Shown here: one piece after another, positions 1 through 8,308 of the stretch
How positions within the stretch are numbered: the stretch's first letter is position 1
How the letters are laid out: every line of letters starts with the position of its first letter
Origin: B1SED10-75 sp964636865
Lineage (GTDB): Bacteria > Bacillota > Dethiobacteria > DTU022 > PWGO01
Length of the DNA stretch: 63,666 bases
Direction of reading: 5' to 3'
Assembly (NCBI GenBank): GCA_964636865.1
Contig: CAZWVJ010000010.1
Coordinates: forward strand, 1-63,666
Program-made: the position numbers and the translations under genes
The notes under the pieces: model-generated
Told to the model about the DNA's origin: nothing
Seen by the model: only the letters and a program-made list of their open reading frames with translations
Databases searched by the model: none

Positions 1-546
1 TGTAGTTACCGGCTCGCCCACCTGCTCGCTATATTCCTCATCTTCATAAACTGTTATTTCCACCCCACCCAAGTCGTTTAACTCTTGAAAAGTAACCTGC
101 ACTCTATAACCCTCTATCAAGTCTACATTGGTTACCTCAAAATTCTGGACACCATCTTGCAGAAACTCCAATTCAACCCTGTACAAAAATCCGGAATCAT
201 AAAAAGCTTTTTCCGCATTAGCAAAGCCCAAATAAAGTCCATCTTCATGATCCGGGTTCTCCGCAGAAATCCAATCATCTGTGGGACAGATCAAGCCATT
301 TTCGCGATCAATTTCATTTACTTCTAATAATTGCCGGTCAAAATTTATGAGCATCTCTCCCCCCGACACGCCGAGCTCATGCACATCGTCGGCGCGGATT
401 TCTACCTCTACGGTATCACCCGCAACCCCGGAAATTTCTGCCGGATCAGTATAAATACGGGCAATATCTTCATCGGCAGACACACTAAACGCCAACACCC
501 CTAAAAGCAAGGTAAAAATTAATAACAAAAATACTTTAACCTTCAC
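1..546 (-). CDS. Secreted cohesin-like surface protein (partial, 3' end beyond window)
   Basis: The reading frame is open for 182 codons from a GTG at 546 to the window edge, so the C-terminus is missing. The GTG is preceded by AGGAGG with good spacing. The first ~26 residues form a signal peptide (basic start, hydrophobic core, ending near FSVSAD). Residues ~30-140 resemble the cohesin-like domains of the gene at 2067-5646, sharing the segments VEVEIRADDVHELGVSGGE and GLICPTDDWISAENPDHEDG. The last visible residues begin the same repeat found in that protein (VTVYEDEE...EQVG type). The start overlaps the end of the upstream gene by 11 bases, which suggests translational coupling. Family assignment rests on internal similarity plus the general cohesin pattern; function is unknown, but it is probably an exported adhesion or scaffold protein. 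Confidence 0.7.
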   Translation of the reverse strand, partial: MKVKVFLLLIFTLLLGVLAFSVSADEDIARIYTDPAEISGVAGDTVEVEIRADDVHELGVSGGEMLINFDRQLLEVNEIDRENGLICPTDDWISAENPDHEDGLYLGFANAEKAFYDSGFLYRVELEFLQDGVQNFEVTNVDLIEGYRVQVTFQELNDLGGVEITVYEDEEYSEQVGEPVTT

Positions 547-1756
547 CAGGTTCGCCTCCTTTATCTAACACTGTACTTTTATTTTTCTTTTTTTTACGTT
601 CCCAAAAAAAGAAGAAGGCCAAAATTGCAATCACAACCAGGGCAATTATTAGATAAATATAATTAACGCCGAATATTTGGATACCCGCTTCCCCGCATAT
701 AAGAGTACCATCTACCGTTTGCACGGAAACTTCATCGCCTTCAGCATCCAATAATTGTAATTCCTTAACCTCAAGGAGGCTTTCCCCTTCTTCATTCAAC
801 TGAAAAGAGACATATGCAATTATTTCCTCGGCAGTTAAACCTTCCTCCATGCCAAACCAAGCAATAGAAAGGCTGTCTTCTGTATAGGCGAGGTTAAACT
901 CCATAAAAAAACCTTCCGGCAGGTCATTAGATATTTCCAGAGGCTCTACCATTTCCGGCTCATAAGAAAGCACCAGCATGCCTCCGGCTATTTCTTCCGG
1001 GCTTTCCAATACAATAGACACGGGCACAGTTTCACCCAACATTCCCCGGGCATCCTCTATCCTTAATAAAGTTTCTTCGGGGAGATCATTTTCCTCCTCC
1101 GGTTCAGCCGGTTCAACCTCCTCATCAGGATCAGTTACATCTTCCTCTCTTTCGTCTACTTCCGGATCAGCTTCCGGGTCAGGCTCTACCCCATTTTCAA
1201 CAGGGTCATCTTCCGGGTCGACTTCGGGGTCGGAAACTTCTTCATCTTTTTCGGAAACGAGCAGGCTTCCGTGTTTCCCCTCCGCGGAAATACTTCTCCC
1301 TTCTGTATCGGATAGATCGATTTCTTCAAGTTGCAAAGAAGATTCGCCCGTTTCTTGCAAATAAAAAGTTAATTCAACCAAAGTACCACTTTCTTCTAAA
1401 GGCCTTGTGCCTGCCCAAACAAAAGCCAGGCTGTTTTCAGAATAATCAGGGTTGCGAATTAAGTTTGCCTTTTCTAAAACTTCTCCTTTAATAATTCCAT
1501 TTTCTTTAGAAAGTTCTATTATTTGAGGATCATAAGACACAACCACTTTCCCACCGGCTAAATCTTGAGCATTTTCAATTTTTACCGGTACCTTTACCTC
1601 ATCGTCAACATGGCCTTTTATTTCACCTATGGTAACTTGCGCAGAGGGATCGGCAGTTGTTTTTCCAGCAGGCTGTAAGAAAAAATAAAAAACAATTGAA
1701 AAAACTATGCAGATAATCAACCACCTACATACGGACTTTCCAAAAATAACTTCCAT
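536..1756 (-). CDS. Membrane-anchored protein with two cohesin-like domains
   Basis: This 406-residue protein starts with a hydrophobic segment (~residues 12-29, signal or anchor). Two cohesin-type domains follow, at ~38-168 and ~230-355; each contains an AGG(K/M)(V/L)VxSY(D/E)P core typical of the cohesin/dockerin-partner fold. They are separated by a ~60-residue linker made almost only of Asp, Glu and Pro. A C-terminal membrane helix (~363-385) followed by a Lys-rich tail (WERKKKKNK) places the cohesin domains outside the cell. Cohesins normally bind dockerins, but no dockerin-like EF-hand repeat was seen in the window. It sits between two genes encoding related domains and overlaps the downstream one. 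Cohesin-like domains also occur in non-cellulosomal proteins, so a cellulosome role is not implied. Confidence 0.7.
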   Translation of the reverse strand: MEVIFGKSVCRWLIICIVFSIVFYFFLQPAGKTTADPSAQVTIGEIKGHVDDEVKVPVKIENAQDLAGGKVVVSYDPQIIELSKENGIIKGEVLEKANLIRNPDYSENSLAFVWAGTRPLEESGTLVELTFYLQETGESSLQLEEIDLSDTEGRSISAEGKHGSLLVSEKDEEVSDPEVDPEDDPVENGVEPDPEADPEVDEREEDVTDPDEEVEPAEPEEENDLPEETLLRIEDARGMLGETVPVSIVLESPEEIAGGMLVLSYEPEMVEPLEISNDLPEGFFMEFNLAYTEDSLSIAWFGMEEGLTAEEIIAYVSFQLNEEGESLLEVKELQLLDAEGDEVSVQTVDGTLICGEAGIQIFGVNYIYLIIALVVIAILAFFFFWERKKKKNKSTVLDKGGEPGEG

Positions 1757-1849
1757 GTTATAAAAAATCCCCTCTCAATAGGATAAATACAAAAATACCT
1801 GTTAGATGAAGCAAATATATAATGCGTAAAAAGCCCAAATTATAGTTTA

Positions 1850-1878
1850 ATATTAACAACAAGAACTGTTAATGTCAA
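1850..1878 (-). promoter_or_regulatory. Sigma-A-type promoter for the cohesin gene pair
   Basis: On the minus strand TTGACA (1878-1873) and TAATAT (1855-1850) are separated by exactly 17 bases, about 95 bases upstream of the ATG at 1756. A 6-base inverted repeat, ACTGTT at 1865-1870 and AACAGT at 1878-1883, overlaps the -35 box and might be an operator. The rest of the 310-base gap 1757-2066 holds only the terminator of the upstream gene and AT-rich sequence. Confidence 0.6.
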
Positions 1879-1996
1879 ACAGTGTTTTGCCCTATAGAAT
1901 GCCAGTTATGGAATTATTCATATAATTTTAAACATTCACCGAAAAGCCGAAAAATCTGTATTTGTCCAATCAACTTATCATTTTTTTAATTTAAAT

Positions 1997-2031
1997 AAGC
2001 ACCCCGGGTGTTAAATTTGCCCGGGGTGCTT
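1997..2031 (-). terminator. Hairpin terminator after the CWB2 surface-protein gene
   Basis: A perfect 12-base-pair inverted repeat (AAGCACCCCGGG at 1997-2008, CCCGGGGTGCTT at 2020-2031) with an 11-base loop lies 35 bases past the stop at 2067. On the minus strand it is followed by TTATTT and an AT-rich stretch rather than a pure T run, so termination may be imperfect. Confidence 0.65.
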
Positions 2032-2066
2032 AATATTCCCATATATTTCTACATGAGGGACTCCTT

Positions 2067-5000
2067 TTATTCCAATAATTTGTTCACTTCTGCCTTTACT
2101 TCATCGGAAACTGCCGCTTCTCCTCCAAATATCCATATTTTCAGCAATGCCTCTTCTGTAATATAGTCACGGGGCCAATCGGGTAGTTCACCGGTCCCGG
2201 TCAAAAGGAGCGGGGCTTCATTCAGGGCGGCAAAGACACCACCGCTTAAGGCATCGGGAAACTCCAATCCCGTAGCCATGGTCGCTATTTCCGGTTGAGT
2301 AAAAAATGTTTCCGCTATCTCCGTGGCAGTTTCCCAACGATTTATACCATGAATCCTATGGGCATCGCCAAAACCATCAACATCTCCAAATACTTCTTCC
2401 TCAACCGCCGCTTCGCCGCCAAGGACCTGAATATCATCTATGGCATCCGCATTTTCTTCCAGATAACTTTCAGTAACTTCCGGTAACTCGCCAGGGCGGG
2501 TAAGAATAATAGGACTGCCCCGACGGGCAGCAGGGCTGGATCCGGATACCGCATCGGCAAAATTCAGCCCGGTGGTCAAAAATACTTCATCAGGGCTTTC
2601 AGGGGCAAGTTCATTAGCTATCTCCACTGCCGTTTCAAAACGGCTGATGCCACCCAGGCGCACCACTTCATATCCCATTGCTTCCAGTCGATCTTCTACT
2701 TCCCGGTGAACAGCCGCCGTTTCACCCAGAATATAGACAGTGTCTCCTTCAGATAAAATCCGCTCCATTTCATTTTCGGTTTCCACGGGCAGCTCATGAG
2801 AATGGGACAGCAAAAGCGGGCCGCCCTTTGTATGGGCCAAGGGAACCCCGGCCAGGGCATCGGGGAACTCATCCCCTCGAGCCAAGACCACCGCATCAGC
2901 ATTTTCGGGAAAAGCGGTCCGGCTGATCTCCACTGCCGTTTCAAAACGATTAACGCCATGCAATCGGGAAACATGCTCAATGTCTAATTCAAATGCAACC
3001 GTTTTAGCCGAGCCTTCTACTTCAAAATCCCCTTCATAGGTTTCATAAATATCCTTCTCAGCCGTAAACCAGTACTCGCCGTCTGCCAACTCCTTTATCG
3101 CTTCCCCCGTACTATCGGTAATTACTTCCATGCCTACTTGCTCATCTAATTGTTCATCTGTGAAAACTTTAACGGTTACACCTTCCAGTTCGTTTTCTTC
3201 CCGGAAATTGACTTCATGTCTATCCGGTTCCGGAATAGATTCCAACTCAAACTCCACGCTTTTATCTTCTCCGTCTACTTCAAAGCCTTCCTCATAAGAT
3301 TCATAACCTTCTAAAGATGCTATAAACCAATAACTGCCGTCCTTTAAAGTCTTCACTGCTTCNNNNNNNNNNNNNNNNNNNNNNNNNNNNNNNNNNNNNN
3401 NNNNNNNNNNNNNNNNNNNNNNNNNNNNNNNNNNNNNNNNNNNNNNNNNNNNNNNNNNNNNNTCCGCCAGCATCGGTTGTTACTTCTCTGCCCACCTGCT
3501 CTTCAAGCTCTTCATCCTCATATACCGTTACACCTACTCCTTCTAATTCGTTCAATTCACGAAAGGTTACTTCATATCCGGTTTTCAATTCAAACTCCAC
3601 TATCTTGTCTTCACCGTCAACTTCAAAATCTCCCTTACAGGTCACATAGTCATCTCGGGATGCAACAAACCAGTATACCCCATCCTCTAATTTCTTAGCC
3701 ACTTCTCCGCCAGCATCGGTTGTTACTTCTCTGCCCACCTGCTCTTCAAGCTCTTCATCCCCATATACCGTTACAGCCACTCCTTCTAATTCGTTCAATT
3801 CACGGAAGGTTACTTCATATCCGGTTTTCAATTCAAACTCCACTATCTTATCTTCATCGTCAACCTCAAAAGTTCCCTTATAGGACACATAGTCATCCCG
3901 GGAAGCAGCAAACCAGTATACCCCATCCTCCAGTTCTTTGTCCGCTTCTCCGGCAGCATCGGTGATTACTTCTTCGCCCACCTGCTCTTCAAGTTCTTCA
4001 TCCTCATATACTGCCACAGCTACTCCTTCTAACTCATTAATTTCTCGGAAGGTTACCACTGCCGGATCATCAGGGGGAGGTGTCGGATCATCCGGTTCTT
4101 CCATTATCACTTTTTCAGTGACATCTTCATCAACAATTTCTACTTCGCCCTCCGCATCTTCAAATCCATCTTTGGTTACTACATAACTGTGAGTGCCCGG
4201 CGCTCCAAAAAATTCTGCCTTCCCTTCTTCATCGGTAAGCTGTTCCACCCCGTTAAAGGTAACCAGTGCGTCTTTAAGAACTTCTTCATCCTCATTTTCA
4301 ACTTCAAAAGTGACTTCGTAGATGAGCCCTTCCACCAAATTTAATTTTTCTATATCTAACTCCTGGGTCCCACTTTTTTTAAATTCAAATGTTACTTCAT
4401 AAAGCACACCGGCATCGTAAAAAGCTTCATCTCCTACAAATGCTACATAAAGGCCGTCATGCCCGTTTTCCTCATCTTCGTACTCCTTGTTTTCCTGAGA
4501 TTGCCAATCATTTTTAGGGCATATTAAGCCGCCTTCTCTGTCAATTTCAATCACTTTAAGCAGATCATGATCAAAGGTTACCACAAAGCTGCCTCCTGCC
4601 ACACCCCAGTCATGCAGGTCCCTGGCACGAATTTCCACCACTACGGTATCATCTTCATCTCCCGTAATTTCATCGGGGTCGGCATAAATATCTGCCAATA
4701 TTGTTTCTTTTAGGGTAAAAGTTTTGGTAGCGTCCCCTTCTATTTCCAGCACCCCTTTTTGCGGGTCATACTGCTCTTTGGACAATGAATAATTATAATT
4801 CCCGGGGGCTATGTCTTCAAAATCTGCTTGCCCCTCACTGTCAGTTTCTTCTGTCTGGCCGTAGAAGTTAATTTCTACTTTTTCCAGGGGTTCATTCGCT
4901 TCATCCTCCACCCGGAAAGTAACCTCATAGCCTCTCACGGTGACAGTGGCTTCCACGGTAGATAATTCTTCAGGCACAAACCAGGGTGATAAGACCTCTC

Positions 5001-5646
5001 CTTTAAATATAAAGTCAGTGGGGGGGTCGGATACCTCTCCTTCATATTCTTCATGTACTTCCCACTCTATTTCCAGTTCTACATCGGAGCCATCATGGGC
5101 CTGTCCGCCTATTATATCCGGCAATTTATCCCTGACCTCTTCTTCCTCGGTTCCATAATTCACCTCAATATCATCTATATCATCTACTTCTACGATTTCC
5201 AGCCCTTCTTCCAAATCTAATACTTCTATTTCAAAATTCGAACTGCCTTCCTCCAAGAATTCAAATTCAACTCTGTAAAGCATGCCGGGATCATGAAATG
5301 CTTTTTCTGCATGGGCAAAAGCCACTTTTAAACCGTCTTCATGATCCGGATTTTCTTCAGAAATCCAATCATCCAGGGGACAAATTAAACCACCTTCTCG
5401 ATCAATTTCATTTATCTTTACATACTCTTGATTAAAGGAAAGGACAACTTCTCCTCCCGATATGCCCCGATCATGGATATCTTCGGCCCGAATTTCTACT
5501 TCTGCGGTATCACCTTCATCTCCGCCAATCCAGTTAGGCTCAGTATAAATATGGGCCATATCTTCAATGTCACCGGCAGAAACACCAAAAGTTATTAATC
5601 CTAAAAATAAGAAAAGCATAAATACTGAAGGAATCCTTTTTTTCAT
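2067..5646 (-). CDS. Cell-wall-anchored surface protein: cohesin-like domains, 81-residue repeats, three CWB2 repeats (interrupted by scaffold gap)
   Basis: Both sides of the N gap are open and lie in whole codons: 730 codons from 5652 to 3463 and 432 codons from 3362 to the stop at 2067. They are therefore taken as one gene; the 100-base gap is a placeholder not divisible by three. ATG at 5646 is chosen over TTG at 5652 because of its spacing to GGGTGG. Order: signal peptide; cohesin-like domain 1 (~33-145); Ig/carboxypeptidase-regulatory-like domain (~225-320); cohesin-like domain 2 (~323-430); a second regulatory-like domain; a Pro-rich linker; at least three and probably more 81-residue repeats; then ~297 C-terminal residues forming three CWB2 (PF04122-type) repeats such as RLHGVNRFETAVEIS. 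CWB2 modules bind anionic wall polymers, for example in Clostridioides S-layer proteins, so this protein is probably non-covalently wall-bound. It is strongly acidic. Ligand and function are unknown. Confidence 0.75.
2975..4055 (-). repeat. Tandem 243-bp (81-residue) coding repeats
   Basis: Units begin VTFRE(L/I)NELEGV and end near IVEFELKTGYE. Corresponding points lie at 3463, 3706 and 3949, a period of exactly 243 bases, with units next to the gap almost identical in DNA. More diverged units lie after the gap (tail ending ELESIPEPDRHE, then VNFREENELEGVTVKV onward). The same repeat begins at the end of the partial gene at 1-546. Confidence 0.85.
3363..3462. other. Assembly gap of 100 Ns inside the repeats
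   Basis: Exactly 100 Ns interrupt the repeat array. The left side stops at ...TDAGG and the right side resumes with EAVKTLKDG, which aligns without offset to GGEVAKKLEDG of the preceding unit. The real missing length is therefore expected to be zero or a multiple of 243 bases. Confidence 0.95.
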
Positions 5647-5757
5647 AAGCAATAAACCACCCTTCGTAATTGTGTAGCATTATAAATGCTTAAAAGATTA
5701 AAATGCAGTTTTAGCAGATATTTTCCCTGCCACTATGGAATAAGCTGATATGATTAA

Positions 5758-5786
5758 ATAATATATAATAAAAAATTTTTTGTCAA
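5758..5786 (-). promoter_or_regulatory. Strong sigma-A promoter for the CWB2 surface-protein gene
   Basis: Minus-strand TTGACA (5786-5781) and TATTAT (5763-5758) are spaced by 17 bases. The spacer is an A/T tract, which often strengthens transcription. It lies ~110 bases upstream of the ATG at 5646. Nothing else is recognised in 5647-5899. Confidence 0.7.
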
Positions 5787-5899
5787 ATTTTTTTGCCCCT
5801 ATATTCCTACTATTTGAAGCCAATACACTATTTCTCTTAATTAACCTCTCCAAAATTGTCTCTTAGCTGCCTTTTGCCTTTATTACTGATTTCCACGGT

Positions 5900-7591
5900 T
5901 TATGAGACTATTTTCGCTCTGGCAGAGGTGCGGCCCACCTCTTCAATCTTTATAGTTACCTGCTGCCCGACCCTTTCGGCACCATCCATAATATCAATGA
6001 CAAAACCATGGTAGCGGGCAATACCATTACCCGGATTGCCGGCATGGGGCTCTTCCACCAACAACTCCAACTCATCATCGCGGGAAACGGGCAGCGCCAA
6101 TCGTTCAATTTCTTCCAGGCTTCCGGAAGCTACCAGACGGTGCTCCTCCATGTGGACATCAGCATTTCCGCGAATATAGAGATATTTGCCGGTTTCTTCT
6201 TCCAACTTTTTAAGGTTACTGCCGCCGGCGCCAATTAAAAATCCCGCTACCTCCGGATGGGCCTCAATCAACACGGCTTCGGCATTTTCGGCAGGAATCT
6301 GCTTTTTAATTTCCTTTTCTACCTTTATGCCTACCACTACAGGGGTTAATATGCGCCCCCTGCCCTCACAATAGGGACAATTTTGTTGAAGAAAAGCTGC
6401 TAAATCCTGACGGACTTTCTTGCGGGTTATCTCCACCAACCCCAACTGAGTAAGCCCCAATACATAAGTGCGCAGCCGGTCATTCTTTACAGCCTCATTT
6501 AATTTTTCCAAAACCTGCTGGCGGTGATTTTCATCATACATGTCTATAAAATCCACCACGATAATACCACCTATATCCCGCAGGCGTATTTGCCGAGCTA
6601 TTTCTTCGGCAGCTTCAAGGTTGGCCCGAAAAACAGTTTCCGCCAGGCTTTTTTTCCCCGTATAACGGCCGGTATTAACATCAATAACTGTAAGGGCTTC
6701 TATTTCATCTATAATAAGGTATCCGCCACAATTCAACCACACCTGCCTGTCTAAGGCCTTAAAGATCTCTTTTTCAATATCATAATCTTCAAATATGGGT
6801 TCCGAACTCTCATAGAATTTAACCCGGCTTTTCAACTCAGGAGAAGTATAGTCCAATATTTCTAAAACTTTTTCATACTCCTGGGCATTGTCGATAACAA
6901 AAGAATTAACTTCTTCATCCAGTAAATCCCGGGCAACCCTGCAGGTAAGCTCTAAATCTTGGTAAAGAAGCTCCGGAGAGCCTCCTTCGTAAAAGCGCTT
7001 TTGTATACGCTGCCACAATTTTAGCAAATGTTTTAAATCCTGTTGTAGAGCTTCCTCCGATGTATTTTCTGCCACTGTCCGCACTATTAATCCCATATCA
7101 TCCGGTTTGATTTTTAAAGCCATCTGGCGTAACCTTTCTTTTTCCTCGGAATCTTCAATGCGGCGGGATATTCCCACATAATCCGCGCCGGGCACCAGGA
7201 CCAGGTAGCGTCCGGGAATGGTTACTTGACCGGTAACCCGCGCGCCTTTAGTGCCAAAGGGTTCTTTTACTACCTGCACCATAATCTCTTCCCCCACCGA
7301 AAGCATATTTTCAATAGATCGTCCGGCAAGGGAATGGTTATCCAGATCATCCCAGACGGGAATGGCATCGTTCACATAAAGAAAAGCATTACGTTCCAAA
7401 CCAATATCAATAAAGGCAGCTTCCATGCCCGGGAGTACATTGGCTACTATTCCCTTGTACAAGTTGCCCACGATCCTATGCTGCAGAGGGCGTTCTATAT
7501 AAACTTCTACCAGCTGGCCGTTTTCCAGCATAGCAACCCTGCTTACGCGAGAATCGTAATTAACTATAATATCTTTTTGCAAAAATCTCAC
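5900..7591 (-). CDS. rng: Ribonuclease E/G family endoribonuclease
   Basis: RNase E/G cleaves single-stranded AU-rich RNA for rRNA maturation and mRNA decay. The 563-residue protein has an N-terminal S1-type RNA-binding region (HRIVGNLYKGIVANVLPG, AAFIDIGLERNAFLYV). The catalytic core keeps the metal-binding aspartates (LTVIDVNTGRYTGKKS and IVVDFIDMYDENHRQQV). The zinc-link CPYCEGRG mediates dimerisation. A KH-like segment (FLIGAGGSNLKKLEEETG) and a TRAM-like C-terminus (TIKIEEVGRTSARAKIV) follow, as in clostridial homologues. It is followed by a 15-base gap from the gene upstream, so they form one operon. The usual downstream rplU-rpmA-obg genes are not here; surface-protein genes follow instead. 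Confidence 0.93.
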   Translation of the reverse strand: MRFLQKDIIVNYDSRVSRVAMLENGQLVEVYIERPLQHRIVGNLYKGIVANVLPGMEAAFIDIGLERNAFLYVNDAIPVWDDLDNHSLAGRSIENMLSVGEEIMVQVVKEPFGTKGARVTGQVTIPGRYLVLVPGADYVGISRRIEDSEEKERLRQMALKIKPDDMGLIVRTVAENTSEEALQQDLKHLLKLWQRIQKRFYEGGSPELLYQDLELTCRVARDLLDEEVNSFVIDNAQEYEKVLEILDYTSPELKSRVKFYESSEPIFEDYDIEKEIFKALDRQVWLNCGGYLIIDEIEALTVIDVNTGRYTGKKSLAETVFRANLEAAEEIARQIRLRDIGGIIVVDFIDMYDENHRQQVLEKLNEAVKNDRLRTYVLGLTQLGLVEITRKKVRQDLAAFLQQNCPYCEGRGRILTPVVVGIKVEKEIKKQIPAENAEAVLIEAHPEVAGFLIGAGGSNLKKLEEETGKYLYIRGNADVHMEEHRLVASGSLEEIERLALPVSRDDELELLVEEPHAGNPGNGIARYHGFVIDIMDGAERVGQQVTIKIEEVGRTSARAKIVS

Positions 7592-7606
7592 CTCACTCTC
7601 TTCAAA

Positions 7607-8308
7607 CTAAACGCCAATCATCTCCCATTTCCTTTGCGCAGCATAAAGGAAGAGCCCCTTTCGTTTAAGTTGAAACAAATAAACTTCATCGGCAAAATCA
7701 CCAAAATCCCCCAAAACTTGCAGCACTTCCCGGGGGCGAACACCTCCCTGCGGTCCGGTTTTTAAAAACATACGGAGCATTGTCTTTTCTTCATTAATCG
7801 AAGTTATCTCCAGTTCATAAATGTAAGGGCGGATATTTATCTGCTTCGTTCCTTTTTTCCCTTTCCTGGAAATCATTAATTCTTCCCTGGACCTAATTTC
7901 TTCTACCTCCCGCTGCAAAGATTCCGCCGAAATTGAAAAAGCAACAGGAGGAGGTAAAGCCAAATAAAGCGCGGCTTCCACAGTTTGCATAAGAGGAGGG
8001 CTCTCTAATGAGATTTCTACCGCATCCTCGATTGAAAACCCCTGCGGGAGCTGCGCGTTCATTCTTTGAACAAACTCATGGGGAAGCACAGAAGACTCCA
8101 AATAAATCTCTGCAGGTTCATGCTCCGCCTCCACTCCTACCGGCAAAGGCGCTGCTATGCTCAACCGGGGTTGGGGGTTAAACCCCCGACTGCAAGCTAC
8201 GGGCAACTCTGCCCTTCGCATGGCCCGTTGTAAGAGGCGCATTATTTCCAGGTGCGAAAGGTATTTTAAGTCTTGACAGCGCGCAAAAACGAACATCAAG
8301 CGTTGCAA
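7607..8308 (-). CDS. TIGR03936-family (DUF2344) radical-SAM-linked protein
   Basis: This 233-residue protein starts MQRLMFVFARCQDLKYLSHLE and carries FNPQPRLSIAAPLPVGVE, segments characteristic of the family always found beside or fused to the TIGR03960-type radical SAM protein. No catalytic motif of its own is evident and its biochemical role is not established. It overlaps the upstream radical SAM gene by 13 bases and is followed 15 bases later by rng, matching the three-gene block common in Clostridia. The linkage to rng suggests a role in RNA or translation metabolism, but this is inference from context only. Confidence 0.88.
   Translation of the reverse strand: MQRLMFVFARCQDLKYLSHLEIMRLLQRAMRRAELPVACSRGFNPQPRLSIAAPLPVGVEAEHEPAEIYLESSVLPHEFVQRMNAQLPQGFSIEDAVEISLESPPLMQTVEAALYLALPPPVAFSISAESLQREVEEIRSREELMISRKGKKGTKQINIRPYIYELEITSINEEKTMLRMFLKTGPQGGVRPREVLQVLGDFGDFADEVYLFQLKRKGLFLYAAQRKWEMIGV

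Noticed and set aside
2067..3473. A separate gene starting at the N gap with its own start codon.
   Set aside because: The apparent start is an artefact of the Ns; reading frame and repeat register show continuation of the gene from 5646.
3463..3960. Regularly spaced repeats that might be a CRISPR array.
   Set aside because: The period is 243 bases, the units are coding and nearly identical throughout without unique spacers.
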